Of a stretch of DNA of 64,000 nt, positions 45,857 through 56,169 are shown one piece after another. Position 1 is the stretch's first letter. Every line of letters starts with the position of its first letter. Source of the stretch: Brevundimonas sp. ASV9 (GTDB lineage: Bacteria; Pseudomonadota; Alphaproteobacteria; Caulobacterales; Caulobacteraceae); contig NZ_JAELUF010000005.1 in the NCBI RefSeq assembly GCF_016429195.1, positions 1 through 64,000 on the forward strand, read 5' to 3'. Below the pieces are notes generated by a model. It made no database searches. It saw only the letters and a list, made by a program, of their open reading frames with translations, and had not been told where the DNA came from. The position numbers and the translations under genes are program-made.

Positions 45857-46358
45857 TAGCTGGCGACTACTTTCTTTCTCGGAGAAACGGCTGTCATCCA
45901 TTGGTGCCTGCGACTTTAGCATTCGCTTGTTAAATGCCAGTCAGGCCGCAGGTGACTGCGTCGCTTGGATGACGTCGTCCGGTTCCACATCCACGGACAG
46001 CTCCGGCAGCATGATGGTGGTCGCGCTCGACCATCGGATTGCAACGACGTTCCAGCCGCACTGCCGCAGACTAACGACACAACCGGTCAGTCCCGCAATT
46101 AGAATTGAATTTGAAGCAAACGCACCATCGGCCGGAAGAAGGTTCGATGAACCCAAGGCAAATTTACCGAAAAGGATTTCTGTAGTTGAGTCTCGTTTCC
46201 TTGGTGACCGTGTGGACCACTGATCAACAATTGTATGTCGCGGGTAGCTAACCGAGCACATCATCCGTCAAACGGCAACATCGGCGGTGCATTCTGTTTG
46301 GTCAGAGGTGACCAGTAGATTGGGTTCGGAGTGTGCTTATCAACAAGTGAAAGACCTG
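45857..46358. other. Gap in the polysaccharide locus, no convincing gene
   Basis: 502 bp. A plus frame stays open to 46223 (entering from 45804 inside the methyltransferase gene) and a minus frame covers 45941-46264. Neither has a ribosome site, a recognisable motif or a proper start. The plus frame has moderately GC-biased third positions in its first half, so it could be the remnant of a gene whose 5' part is lost. The right end must hold the terminator of the ferredoxin gene. Confidence 0.4.
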
Positions 46359-46679
46359 TTATCCGTTCTCTGGCGGCAGATGCACTATCAGTCCGTCCAG
46401 GGCATCGGAAAGCCTTATCTGGCACGAGAGACGTGAATTTGGCCGCACACCTTCAGCAAATTCAAGCATTGAGGCTTCACTCAAACTAGCTTCGCCGGTC
46501 CGGTTTTCCCACGCCTGGTCGATATACACATGGCATGTCGCGCAAGCGCAAGCGCCTCCGCAGTCGGCATCAATAGCTGGAACGCTGTTACGGACTGCGC
46601 CCTCCATCACTGTCAGTCCCGACTTCACGCTAACCACGTGCTTTAACCCGTGGTGCTCGATGTAGGTTACTTTTGGCAT
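46359..46679 (-). CDS. [2Fe-2S] ferredoxin (adrenodoxin/putidaredoxin type)
   Basis: 106 residues. The cluster ligands follow the adrenodoxin pattern: Cys40, Cys46, Cys49 ([16 protein letters not shown]) and Cys86 (RLSCQI). [21 protein letters not shown] and [14 protein letters not shown] are typical of the group that serves P450s and Fe-S assembly. The only minus-strand gene in this stretch, alone between a methyltransferase and a coiled-coil protein gene. No P450, ferredoxin reductase or isc gene is near. The one enzyme in the locus known to need one-electron donors is RfbH; a link is an inference. Confidence 0.93.
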   Translation of the reverse strand: MPKVTYIEHHGLKHVVSVKSGLTVMEGAVRNSVPAIDADCGGACACATCHVYIDQAWENRTGEASLSEASMLEFAEGVRPNSRLSCQIRLSDALDGLIVHLPPENG

Positions 46680-46822
46680 AAAAGTTTATTACCAATGTAC
46701 ATCCCATATACAAGCCCGATGGAATGGACGATTTCCTCTGCCTGGACTATCGGACCGCGCGTGGTCGAAGAGAACTGATACGGTTCCCGCACTTCGATTA
46801 GTTCTAGATTTAAAGGAAGCTT

Positions 46823-47212
46823 TTGTTGCAAAATAACACGTTAAAGCGGCAAATCGCTCGCTTCACCCGATCGCTAAGAGCAACGCTCGGCCTAACCGTG
46901 AGGATTGGGCGGGGACCGGCAACGTTGCCGTTTCGACGAGAAATGCCGGTTGGATGGGGGACTAGAAGCCGACTCGATGCGTTGGAAGTCGATGTCGAGC
47001 GACTTATCAGAGGCTGGGACCAGCATGTCCCGAGGCTGCTCGCTACAGTGGCAGATGTTCGTGCTGATGTCTTTGAAGCGTCGGAACTTAAGGCCCGGAT
47101 TCAGCGTCTCGAAGACACGGTCTCGAAACTCGAAGCCCAGGCTCGGACGGTGGCAGATACACCTGCCAAGACTGCAGCCGAGGCGCAGTCTCCTCTAAAG
47201 CGGCAGCACTGA
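46823..47212 (+). CDS. Small basic/coiled-coil protein
   Basis: 129 residues from TTG 46823 (or 46826), with AAAGGA 8 bp upstream. A basic N-terminal region (LKRQIARFTRSLRATLGL) is followed by a coiled coil (residues about 45-105: SRLDALEVDVERLI, ELKARIQRLEDTVSKLEAQA). The N-terminus of the methyltransferase encoded at 44810 is arranged in a similar way. No family is recognised. The stop overlaps the next ATG (TGATG), so it is coupled to the GT4 gene and may hold or measure a glycan-assembly complex. Confidence 0.7.
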   Translation: MLQNNTLKRQIARFTRSLRATLGLTVRIGRGPATLPFRREMPVGWGTRSRLDALEVDVERLIRGWDQHVPRLLATVADVRADVFEASELKARIQRLEDTVSKLEAQARTVADTPAKTAAEAQSPLKRQH

Positions 47213-48363
47213 TGCCCATAGGCGCTGATCGGGAGATTGTCATCATCAGCCCAACTCTTCTTTCAAGAGATGCGGTCGGGAACGCTTCGGCCGAACTGTA
47301 TCAAGAGTTGGCAAGGGTTCCGGGAAACAAGCTGACGCTGCTGACGCGGGGGACAAACCGCACCGACGTTCCCACCACTATCGTCACGACTTTAACCGAC
47401 CTGATGTACAACGACGCCTTCCTGCGGGCGGACATCCTGATCTACACATATGCAATCTACAGTGACCTGTTCGACGTTCTGCTGGTTGGAAATGGCAAAG
47501 CTGTCCAGATCATCCGCTTCCATAATGTGACGCCGGCGAACTTGGTAGCGGATCAAGACCGGCCGCTGATCGAACGTTCGATGCGGCAACTGCAGCTTTT
47601 CCGTTCGGCAGACGAAATCTGGGCGGACAGTCAAGAGAACGTCGCGGAACTTATGAGGCGCGGGATAAGCTCGAGATGCGTGCGGATTATGCCGCTCGGG
47701 GTCGCTCCACTTTTTAAGGGCTCAGTTCTAGGCAAGCGCCCGGGACATGTCCGCTTTGTCTACGTTGGTCGGGTCGTCCCAGCGAAGGGCGTCGACGAGC
47801 TCGTTGAGGCCGCGGGGCTTCTCCGTCGTTACGCAAGTTTCGATTTCAGCCTCCACATCTGCGGGAACCTGCGGCAAGCTCCCCCAGGATTCGTTGATGC
47901 GTTGAGGCAGCGCATCAACGAACTTGATATGTCCGACACCGTCGTGTTGAGAGGGGGGGTCTCGGACGGGGATCTTGCTGCGGCGTATCGTGATGCCCAC
48001 GTGTTCGTAACTGCATCGCACCACGAGGGGTTTTGTGTTCCAATAATCGAGGCGCTTGCAGCGGGGTGTCTTACGGTAAGTTACGCCAACAGCAACCTGA
48101 GGTACATCCATGGCGGACTGGGGAAGTTGGCCAAGGTTGAAACCCCGCAAGGCTTGGCGGAGGCTATGGAATCAGTAGGAGAGGCGATCGTGAAAACATG
48201 GGTCGGTGAGGCGCCTATACTGGATCTGTCGGGGGGGCCGTTAGACTTCCCCTCGTTCGAAGCCGCCGCCAGAAATCACGTCGAAGAGTTCGACCCAAGC
48301 TTGCGTGCCCAAAGGATCAGAGAGCGGTTGACTGCCCTGACTTCTACCGAGATTCGGATGTAG
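47212..48363 (+). CDS. GT4-family glycosyltransferase
   Basis: 383 residues. N-domain: EIVIISPTLLSRDAVGNASAELY (split), LLTRGTNRTDV, IIRFHNVTPANL, then DEIWADSQENVAEL. C-domain: RFVYVGRVVPAKGVDELVEA and the donor site FVTASHHEGFCVPIIEALAAGC (split) with E-x7-E. A retaining transferase. Last plus-strand gene of the locus before the convergent export operon; 162 bp separate it from that operon's end. Confidence 0.9.
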   Translation: MPIGADREIVIISPTLLSRDAVGNASAELYQELARVPGNKLTLLTRGTNRTDVPTTIVTTLTDLMYNDAFLRADILIYTYAIYSDLFDVLLVGNGKAVQIIRFHNVTPANLVADQDRPLIERSMRQLQLFRSADEIWADSQENVAELMRRGISSRCVRIMPLGVAPLFKGSVLGKRPGHVRFVYVGRVVPAKGVDELVEAAGLLRRYASFDFSLHICGNLRQAPPGFVDALRQRINELDMSDTVVLRGGVSDGDLAAAYRDAHVFVTASHHEGFCVPIIEALAAGCLTVSYANSNLRYIHGGLGKLAKVETPQGLAEAMESVGEAIVKTWVGEAPILDLSGGPLDFPSFEAAARNHVEEFDPSLRAQRIRERLTALTSTEIRM

Positions 48364-48525
48364 AAGACCCAAGTCTAAGCTCGCGCTGGACATTCTGATA
48401 ACTGTCTTGATGGCGATTTTCAGCACGACAGCAAGTGCACTTCATTCGTCGCCGTTTGGCTTTCGGACAGGAAAGTTGCGAGTATTTTGGACCAGACAGT
48501 GGCAGACTTCCTAGCCGACCGTCTC

Positions 48526-49491
48526 CTACAAGTTTTCGGCGACAGCGGCTTCCGCAGGGGCGGAATCCCCTTCGCGAAAGATTTCAGCTTCGATGAACTC
48601 CAACTCGCCGCCGAGAGACCCCTGGGCGACAATGATCTTAAACTCCGCCGTCGCTGGCTCTCGCCAATCGTGGGTTATCTTCAGGGCGAACTCGCCTGCG
48701 CGTCCTGGAGATTGGGTGAAGCTAGCAAATGAGCCTGGATAGCCCCATTCGAAGCGAAGGCGGTGCGCTGCGGCATCTTCATTCACGATGAATCGGGCTG
48801 TTATAGACCATCGCCCAGGGCGCAGCGCGATGTAGGGGCCGTAAACAAGCGCGCGGGCGCGTCCCGCCAGTTCAATTACGTAATCTCGGCCGGGAACAGA
48901 CGGATGTCTGTCGTCAAAGCGGAAGATGTCCGGTGCCCACCGTGCGGACGATTGCGGCGCTTGAGGCCAATCGCGATAGAGGGCCAACGCCTCTTGGTAG
49001 GCTTGTTCAGCGGGAGCGGGGTCCCATTCTTCACGGGTTGTAGGGACGGCGACATCGATATTGGGGCCGATTCTCACGGTGGGTCCTAGGACATCTTCAA
49101 AGATGTAGGTGGTGTTTTCGGGCAAAAGGGAAGCGTTGGCCAGAATAAGGCTGGCGATCTGCAGGCCGCCCTTTCGATCCACGCCAAACAATGCGGCACA
49201 TTGGGCTGCAGACGTCGTGACGTCGCCGAGGATAGCAACAGTCCAGTCTCGCTCGATTCGTGTTACCAGAGCTGGATCGTGGGTTACGATTACCTGCGCT
49301 TTATCAGCTATGGGTAGACTAAGCTCGCCGCCATAAGAGATAGGCTCGTAGCCTGCCGACCTTATTCCGTCCACAACGGCGGCGTTCCAAGGGTGATAAG
49401 TAGATGACGGGGCGACGATTACAATGCCCGCGACGCGTAGTTCCAAGTTCGGCGCGGCGTCGCCCGTGAAGCTGTCGGAACTGGACGTCAT
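48526..49491 (-). CDS. Unknown protein coupled to the capsule ABC exporter: alpha/beta N-domain and beta-sandwich C-domain
   Basis: 321 residues from ATG 49491, which overlaps the kpsT stop (ATGA). The N-terminal 130 residues alternate strand and helix (VAGIVIVAPSSTYHPWNAAVV, KAQVIVTHDPALVTRIERDW) like a Rossmann or GT-B half. After a linker, residues about 205-310 form a beta-rich region (LVYGPYIALRPGRWSITARF, HRLRFEWGYPG, GEFALKITHDW) like a small glycan-binding jelly roll. No catalytic motif is seen. As last gene of a kpsM-kpsE-kpsT unit it probably serves glycan export, perhaps as a recognition subunit. Confidence 0.75.
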   Translation of the reverse strand: MTSSSDSFTGDAAPNLELRVAGIVIVAPSSTYHPWNAAVVDGIRSAGYEPISYGGELSLPIADKAQVIVTHDPALVTRIERDWTVAILGDVTTSAAQCAALFGVDRKGGLQIASLILANASLLPENTTYIFEDVLGPTVRIGPNIDVAVPTTREEWDPAPAEQAYQEALALYRDWPQAPQSSARWAPDIFRFDDRHPSVPGRDYVIELAGRARALVYGPYIALRPGRWSITARFIVNEDAAAHRLRFEWGYPGSFASFTQSPGRAGEFALKITHDWREPATAEFKIIVAQGSLGGELEFIEAEIFREGDSAPAEAAVAENL

Positions 49492-50165
49492 GCCGCGCGA
49501 AGCCACTGGTAGACGTCAACGGCCTCTTGAATATCGTCAAACACTTTGGCCTTACCGCCTTCGATGATCAGCGCGCGCTCACAATGCGTGGCGATTAGGT
49601 TCACGTCGTGAGAGGCCATAAGAAATGCACGGTCGGCTCGTCGGTTGAAGAGTTCTTCGTTACATTTTCGTTGAAAGCGGGCATCCCCCACGGAGACAAG
49701 TTCGTCGATGAGATAGCAGTCAAATTCCACTGCGAGCGAAATTCCGAAAGCCAGTCTCGCTCGCATTCCCGACGAGTAATGTTTGACCGGCATCTGCAAC
49801 GCGGCCGTGCCAAGTTCAGCAAAGTCATCGACCAGTTCCAGAATGGTCCTATAGTCTCTCCGATAAAGACGGGAAATAAACTTTAGGTTGTCGATTCCAC
49901 TGGTGCTGCCTTGGAAGCCGCCGCCAAATCCAATCGGCCACGACGCCGTCATTCCCCAGCGAATATTTCCGTGTGTGGGCTGAATGACCCCGCCAAGCAG
50001 CTTTATGAGCGTCGACTTACCTTGCCCATTCCTGCCAAGGATCGCCAAGCGGCCGTTTCGCGCCAAGTCGAACGATAAGCCAGAAAACGTCGGGCGTTTG
50101 GCGGTATGATACTTTAAGGACAAATCGGATACGGAAAGACCAATGTCCGATAGCGGCACGGTCAT
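49488..50165 (-). CDS. kpsT: Polysaccharide ABC exporter ATPase (KpsT/CtrD type)
   Basis: 225 residues, the short capsule type without the Wzt C-terminal glycan-binding domain. Walker A GRNGQGKST, Q-loop region GGFQGSTSGIDNL, signature YSSGMRARLAFGISLA, Walker B CYLIDELVSVGD and switch SHDVN. It powers export of lipid-linked polysaccharide through KpsM. The ATG overlaps the kpsE stop (TAATG) and its stop overlaps the unknown gene's start. Confidence 0.95.
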   Translation of the reverse strand: MTVPLSDIGLSVSDLSLKYHTAKRPTFSGLSFDLARNGRLAILGRNGQGKSTLIKLLGGVIQPTHGNIRWGMTASWPIGFGGGFQGSTSGIDNLKFISRLYRRDYRTILELVDDFAELGTAALQMPVKHYSSGMRARLAFGISLAVEFDCYLIDELVSVGDARFQRKCNEELFNRRADRAFLMASHDVNLIATHCERALIIEGGKAKVFDDIQEAVDVYQWLRAA

Positions 50166-51322
50166 TAGGTTTGCCTGTGTTCTCTAACGCCGGCGTATAC
50201 CAACCAGCCCAATCCGTATGCCATCAGCAGCGACAGGAAGATCGTCAGCAACATAATAAGGCGTTTTGGCTCGATCGCTTTGTCTGGTGTATTGGGGCGC
50301 ACAACGCGCTCCAAGTATAATTTTTGACGCTGCGAGTCCTGCTGGGCCGATGTCAGGGCTGCCGTCGCGGCGGCGAACTCTTTACCCGCGAGTTCCCGGC
50401 GCATCACCAAATCTTCATAGGTGCCGATCTGAGGTGCCAAGGATCCGGGCTGCCCTACCATCTTAGCGCGCTCTTCTGCAATCTGTCGCTCGAAAGACGC
50501 GATTCGTCCATTCAGGATTGGAAGCTGCGGGCTGTTTGGCGCCTCGCTCATCAGCTGGCTGCGTTCAGCAGTAAGGTTAGCAACAGTTGCACGGAGGTTG
50601 GCAATCAATCCGCCAGACTCACGAGCGCTCATTTCCGGATCAAGGAATCGCTGTTGAGCCCTGAAGTCAGTGATAGCCTTCTGAGAAGCATCAACCTTAG
50701 CTTGCGCGCGTTCAAGCGACGCTGAGGCCTCGCGAATAGCGTTTTCTGAAGACCTGGTGTTCAAGCCATTGACCAATTCCTCACCGCCGTCGAGGAGGGT
50801 GTTCGCGATAGTGGCTGCGGCGCGCGGGCTGAAAGCCTTCACCCTAAGCGTGCTGATGCCTGTCGATGAGTCATATCCGACGGTAACGAACCTCTTATAT
50901 CCCGAAAATCTTTCTTCTTGGGAATGGCCCTCCCAAAATCGAGGCGAGCGGGAGAATAAGTCTACGCCGGGAGGAGCAAAGGCTGACTTCAGATCGACGC
51001 GCCTTTCTAGATAGCTAAAGCCGTCGCGCGAGTTAACGAACTCATGGACAGCAAAGGAGTCTGTTGCAGCGGCGGAAAGTCCCACCCCCTGCAGAGCAAT
51101 CCCGATTGAGGAAGGCTGCGACTGATGGGCCGAGCCAACGGTGAACCGCGCTTCGGAAACATATTGCGGTGACGCGACGCCAAGATAATAAACACCGGCA
51201 ATCACGGTCGGAACACCAACAGTAACGACCAGCGACAAAGGGATTTTTTGCCACCACTTTTTGGGGAGTGGAGTTGGAATGGGCCGCGGGGCTCCAACGT
51301 ACTCTAGCTTAGTCTGAGTCAT
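50165..51322 (-). CDS. kpsE: Capsule export inner-membrane protein (KpsE/CtrB family)
   Basis: 385 residues. One membrane helix near the N-terminus (PLSLVVTVGVPTVIAGVYYLG split, about 28-48) and one near the C-terminus (LIMLLTIFLSLLMAYGLGW, about 357-376), with a large periplasmic part rich in coiled coil (residues 190-300, SLERAQAKVDASQKAITDFR). ASPQYVSEARFTV is the family N-terminal motif. It bridges the ABC exporter to an outer-membrane exporter (KpsD/OPX), which is not present in the window. 28 bp after kpsM. Confidence 0.93.
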   Translation of the reverse strand: MTQTKLEYVGAPRPIPTPLPKKWWQKIPLSLVVTVGVPTVIAGVYYLGVASPQYVSEARFTVGSAHQSQPSSIGIALQGVGLSAAATDSFAVHEFVNSRDGFSYLERRVDLKSAFAPPGVDLFSRSPRFWEGHSQEERFSGYKRFVTVGYDSSTGISTLRVKAFSPRAAATIANTLLDGGEELVNGLNTRSSENAIREASASLERAQAKVDASQKAITDFRAQQRFLDPEMSARESGGLIANLRATVANLTAERSQLMSEAPNSPQLPILNGRIASFERQIAEERAKMVGQPGSLAPQIGTYEDLVMRRELAGKEFAAATAALTSAQQDSQRQKLYLERVVRPNTPDKAIEPKRLIMLLTIFLSLLMAYGLGWLVYAGVREHRQT

Positions 51323-51350
51323 CGGCGGATCATGGGACTAGGAGCCATCG

Positions 51351-52124
51351 CTATTCAATTTCAACGCGATTCTTGGAAACGGATATTAGAAGCAGGCCTG
51401 TGATATTCATCACGGTTGCGAAGGCCAGAGCGTAGGTCGGGTGGTAGTGGGTTTTGGTGAACTCGCCAAAGACCGAGCTGCGAATCATCTCGATTCCATG
51501 CGCGAACGGCAGAAGCAGGTAAGTTTCACGCCATTGGTAGGGAATCCACTCAACCATAACGAAAGCACCTGACAGCGGGATTAGCAAATAGGTGACGATC
51601 GGGACAATGCGTTCGATCACGTCGAACTGCATAGCAAGTCCTGCCAGCATCAGGCCGAAGCCCATGCCAACCCAGCCGAGCAGAAACCAGCCGCTGTAGA
51701 GTAGAAGCAGGTCATGAGGCAGTTCGATCTGCCCAAACGCGAACAACGCCGCATAAACTATGATGAATGAAAGACTCGCGCCGGCGAACTCCAAGAAATT
51801 CCGACTCAAGAAAATGTGGACCGCTGTGACGTCACGATGGTGAAGCAGCCCCACATTAGCCGACAGGGAATTCATCGAAAAGCCGACTAAATGACGGATC
51901 AGGACGATGGCGGTGTAACCCGTGAAGATGAAGGGGGTCGTGCGTAGGCCATGTTCGTACTCCGGCTTCAGTAGCTTCCAGAGAAGGATGACGCCGATAC
52001 AAAAGGCCAGGGGTTCAACCACGAGCCATGCAAATCCGAGCCCGTCGCGACCGAAACGAGTTGAAAGCTCGCGCATCATCAGCGCGCCAACGATTCTGAA
52101 ATGTTTGAATGGATCGGCCGTCAT
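51351..52124 (-). CDS. kpsM: Polysaccharide ABC exporter permease (KpsM type)
   Basis: 257 residues from ATG 52124 (a TTG at 52136 is possible). ABC-2 permease with six predicted helices: AFCIGVILLWKLL, FIFTGYTAIVLIRHLV, ASLSFIIVYAALFAFG, YSGWFLLGWVGMGFGLMLAG, IVPIVTYLLIPLSGAFVMV and ALAFATVMNITGLLLISV. The amphipathic N-terminus RIVGALMMRELSTRFGRDGLG (split) is typical. First gene of the minus-strand export operon. Confidence 0.94.
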   Translation of the reverse strand: MTADPFKHFRIVGALMMRELSTRFGRDGLGFAWLVVEPLAFCIGVILLWKLLKPEYEHGLRTTPFIFTGYTAIVLIRHLVGFSMNSLSANVGLLHHRDVTAVHIFLSRNFLEFAGASLSFIIVYAALFAFGQIELPHDLLLLYSGWFLLGWVGMGFGLMLAGLAMQFDVIERIVPIVTYLLIPLSGAFVMVEWIPYQWRETYLLLPFAHGIEMIRSSVFGEFTKTHYHPTYALAFATVMNITGLLLISVSKNRVEIE

Positions 52125-52289
52125 CAAAATGTCCAACTCGATCCCCGCGCAATATGAGGAACAAGGTCGTGTCGGGATAGCCTCGAGATGTGTCTGACGA
52201 CACTTTCAGATCTCTCCAGACCATACTGAATGGGATGCCGTAAGCAAGCTGAAAGCTCGAACTACGGCAACGATCGGCGGCACATGGGT

Positions 52290-53249
52290 CTACAAAGGCC
52301 GTAGATTGGCGACATCGCGCACAGCTGACTCAAAAACCCTGCGAATGGTGTCATCGAAGCTACGGGTGGGACGCCAGTTGTATGCATCGGTAAATCGGTC
52401 GAAGCGGCCTTCTGCAACCAAGATTTCTCCCGGGCGCATCATTTCTGGATCCTGTTTGACGGTAACTGGAAACCCTCGGAGGTCAGCTAGCTGATCGACA
52501 ATTGAGCGCATTGTCCGAATTTCTCCGGAGCCAACGTTGAACGCGGCAAATCCCGGCTTCTGTAGTCGATCTGAGGTTATCACCTTAAGATAAGCATCGA
52601 TGATGTCGTTGATATCCGAGAAGTCGCGCGAGGCGGCTAAGTTTCCGACCGAAATGGGACCTGGGGCGTCTGCCGGAAGCGCCGCTACGCGCATAGCCAG
52701 TGCAGGCACCACAAATCGAGAGTCCTGTCCTGGGCCTGTGTGATTGAACAGCCGCAGGGCCGTAACCTGAAGGCTTTGGCCAGCGAGATCTGTGAGCACG
52801 AGCTCGCATGCTGCCTTTGTTCTCCCGTATACAGAGCGTGGAGCAAAGCCTGCGTCTTCATCACAAGGGCCATTGTTGAAGCGGTCGCCGTAAACCTCTG
52901 CGCTTGAGGCGAAGATGAAACGAACAGGATGCCCGCGCTGATCACCAAGTTTGCGACCAGCTTGAGCCAGCGCCCGCGTCCCGTTGAAGTTAGTTTCCCA
53001 GATACCCGCTGCCGACTGAACCCCAGAACCGACAGAAGACTGCGCAGCTAAGTGCACGATTACGTTCGGTTCGAACGCCTCGACAATGGTCTGGGTGGCA
53101 ACTTCGTCAGTCAGATCGACTGCGCGACGGATACCCCGAGCTGAAGGGCCGCTGAGGGCCAAGATCTCGGCTTCGGGCATCGCGGTGGGAAGGCTCGCCA
53201 CAAGATGACGACCTACAAACCCCGAAGCACCAGTGACAAGAACCTTCAC
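52290..53249 (-). CDS. rmd: GDP-6-deoxy-D-mannose (GDP-D-rhamnose) reductase
   Basis: 319 residues. Extended SDR with MKVLVTGASGFVGRHL, VHLAAQSSVGSGVQ, IFASSAEVYGD, and SVYGRTKAACE as Tyr-x-x-x-Lys. FNHTGPGQDSRFVVPALA and ASRDFSDINDIIDAYL match the Rmd group. It would reduce GDP-4-keto-6-deoxymannose from the neighbouring Gmd to GDP-D-rhamnose. Lies 65 bp after gmd on the same strand, so probably cotranscribed. Confidence 0.88.
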   Translation of the reverse strand: MKVLVTGASGFVGRHLVASLPTAMPEAEILALSGPSARGIRRAVDLTDEVATQTIVEAFEPNVIVHLAAQSSVGSGVQSAAGIWETNFNGTRALAQAGRKLGDQRGHPVRFIFASSAEVYGDRFNNGPCDEDAGFAPRSVYGRTKAACELVLTDLAGQSLQVTALRLFNHTGPGQDSRFVVPALAMRVAALPADAPGPISVGNLAASRDFSDINDIIDAYLKVITSDRLQKPGFAAFNVGSGEIRTMRSIVDQLADLRGFPVTVKQDPEMMRPGEILVAEGRFDRFTDAYNWRPTRSFDDTIRRVFESAVRDVANLRPL

Positions 53250-53314
53250 TGTATCTCAAGCTTATATATGTGAACCAGAATGGCGAGCCCCAAGAAGCCG
53301 CGGCCGAGGGACAC

Positions 53315-54632
<1,318 letters not shown>

Positions 54633-56132
54633 TTAAATTTCCTGATTGAAGGCGCCGATTTCAGGATAGGCGGCCAGGCGCGGCTTGATCTCCTTGCGGA
54701 ACAGATCGCGCATATCGTCTTCGGATCGCATGCTCTCGACCACCACGACCAGCTCCGGCTTGTTGGACGAGGCGCGGACCAGGACCCATGAGCCGTCGTC
54801 CAAGTGCACGCGCACGCCGTTGACGGTGATGGCCTCGACGATCTTGCGGCCCAGGATTTCGCCGCCCGCTGCGGCCAGATCGGAATACTCCTTCACGATC
54901 CGCTCCAGCACGCCGTATTTCAGCTCGTCGTCGCAGTGGGGCGACATGGTCAGGCTGGTCCAGGCGTCCGGCAGGGCAGTCTTCAGTTCGCTGAGTTTTT
55001 TGTCCGGATTGCGATCCAGCATGGCCAGCACCGCGCCGGCCGCGACCAGACCGTCGTCGTAGCCGTGGCCCAGATCGCCGGCCATGAAGAAGTGGCCCGA
55101 CTTCTCGAACCCGGCCAGGGCGCCCAGTTCGGCGGTCTTGCGCTTGATGTAGGAGTGGCCGGTCTTCCAGTAGACGACCTCGGCGCCATTGGCTTTCAGG
55201 ACCTCGTCAGTCTTGTAGAGGCCGGTCGACTTTACATCGACGACGAAGGTGCTGTCCGGATAGACCTTGGACAGGTCGCGGGCCAGCATCAGGCCGATCT
55301 TGTCGGCGAAGATTTCTTCGCCCGTGTCGTCCACCACGCCGCAACGGTCGCCGTCGCCGTCGAAGCCCAGGGCCAGATCGGCGCCCGTCTCACGCACCCG
55401 CTGGGCCATCTGCACCAGCATGGCGTGATCTTCCGGGTTCGGATTGTACTTGGGGAAGGTGTAGTCGAGGTCGGTGTCCATCTCGATCACCTCGACGCCC
55501 ATCCGGCGCAGGGCGTCGGGGGCGAAGGCGCCGGCTGTGCCGTTGCCGCAGGCGCAGACGACCTTCAGCGGTCGCTTGATCTGAACCTTGGAGGCGACGT
55601 CGGCGACATAGGTCTCGCGGAAGTCTTTGACCCGCACCAGCTTGCCGCCGGGGCGGGCCACGCCCTCGCCGTTCAGAACGATCTCTTTCAGGCGGCCCAT
55701 CTCGTCGGGGCCGAAGGTCAGGGGCTTGTTCGCCCCCATTTTCACCCCAGTCCAGCCATTCTCGTTGTGGCTCGCGGTGACCATGGCGACGCAGGGTGCG
55801 TCCAGTTCGAACTGACCGAAATAGGCCATGGGCGACAAGGCCAGCCCCACATCAAGAACCTCCATCCCGCCTTCCAGCAGCCCGAGTATCAGGGCCTGTT
55901 TGACGCTGAGGCTGTACCCGCGGAAGTCGTGGCCGGTGACGATCTTCGGCGCGACACCGATTTCGTGGACATAGGTGGCCAGGCCAAGGCCCAGAGCCTG
56001 AATGCCGAGAAGGTTGATCTCTTTTTCCAGGATCCAGCGCGCGTCGTATTCGCGGAAACCGGTCGGCTTGACCAAGGCTTGGGTTTCGTAAGCAGCCGTG
56101 TTCGGCTTCAGGTCCTGACGGGGTTTCATCAT
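54633..56132 (-). CDS. Phosphomannomutase / phosphoglucomutase (alpha-D-phosphohexomutase)
   Basis: 499 residues from ATG 56132 with AGGAC upstream; the longer frame to 56336 runs over the next gene. TASHNENGWTGVKMG holds the phosphoserine, GFDGDGDRCGVVDD the metal loop, EKSGHFFM the sugar loop and VRASSNKPELVVVVES the phosphate loop. The AlgC/ManB-type enzyme makes mannose-1-P for ManC; dual specificity for glucose is common and would also serve RfbF. Confidence 0.95.
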   Translation of the reverse strand: MMKPRQDLKPNTAAYETQALVKPTGFREYDARWILEKEINLLGIQALGLGLATYVHEIGVAPKIVTGHDFRGYSLSVKQALILGLLEGGMEVLDVGLALSPMAYFGQFELDAPCVAMVTASHNENGWTGVKMGANKPLTFGPDEMGRLKEIVLNGEGVARPGGKLVRVKDFRETYVADVASKVQIKRPLKVVCACGNGTAGAFAPDALRRMGVEVIEMDTDLDYTFPKYNPNPEDHAMLVQMAQRVRETGADLALGFDGDGDRCGVVDDTGEEIFADKIGLMLARDLSKVYPDSTFVVDVKSTGLYKTDEVLKANGAEVVYWKTGHSYIKRKTAELGALAGFEKSGHFFMAGDLGHGYDDGLVAAGAVLAMLDRNPDKKLSELKTALPDAWTSLTMSPHCDDELKYGVLERIVKEYSDLAAAGGEILGRKIVEAITVNGVRVHLDDGSWVLVRASSNKPELVVVVESMRSEDDMRDLFRKEIKPRLAAYPEIGAFNQEI

Positions 56133-56169
56133 GGCTTGTCCTAGGGGGGCGGCTCGACGGGTCGATCGA

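Noticed and set aside
45804-46264. Possible small genes in the gap after the methyltransferase
   Set aside because: Plus and minus frames lack start sites, ribosome sites and motifs; listed only as an unexplained gap.
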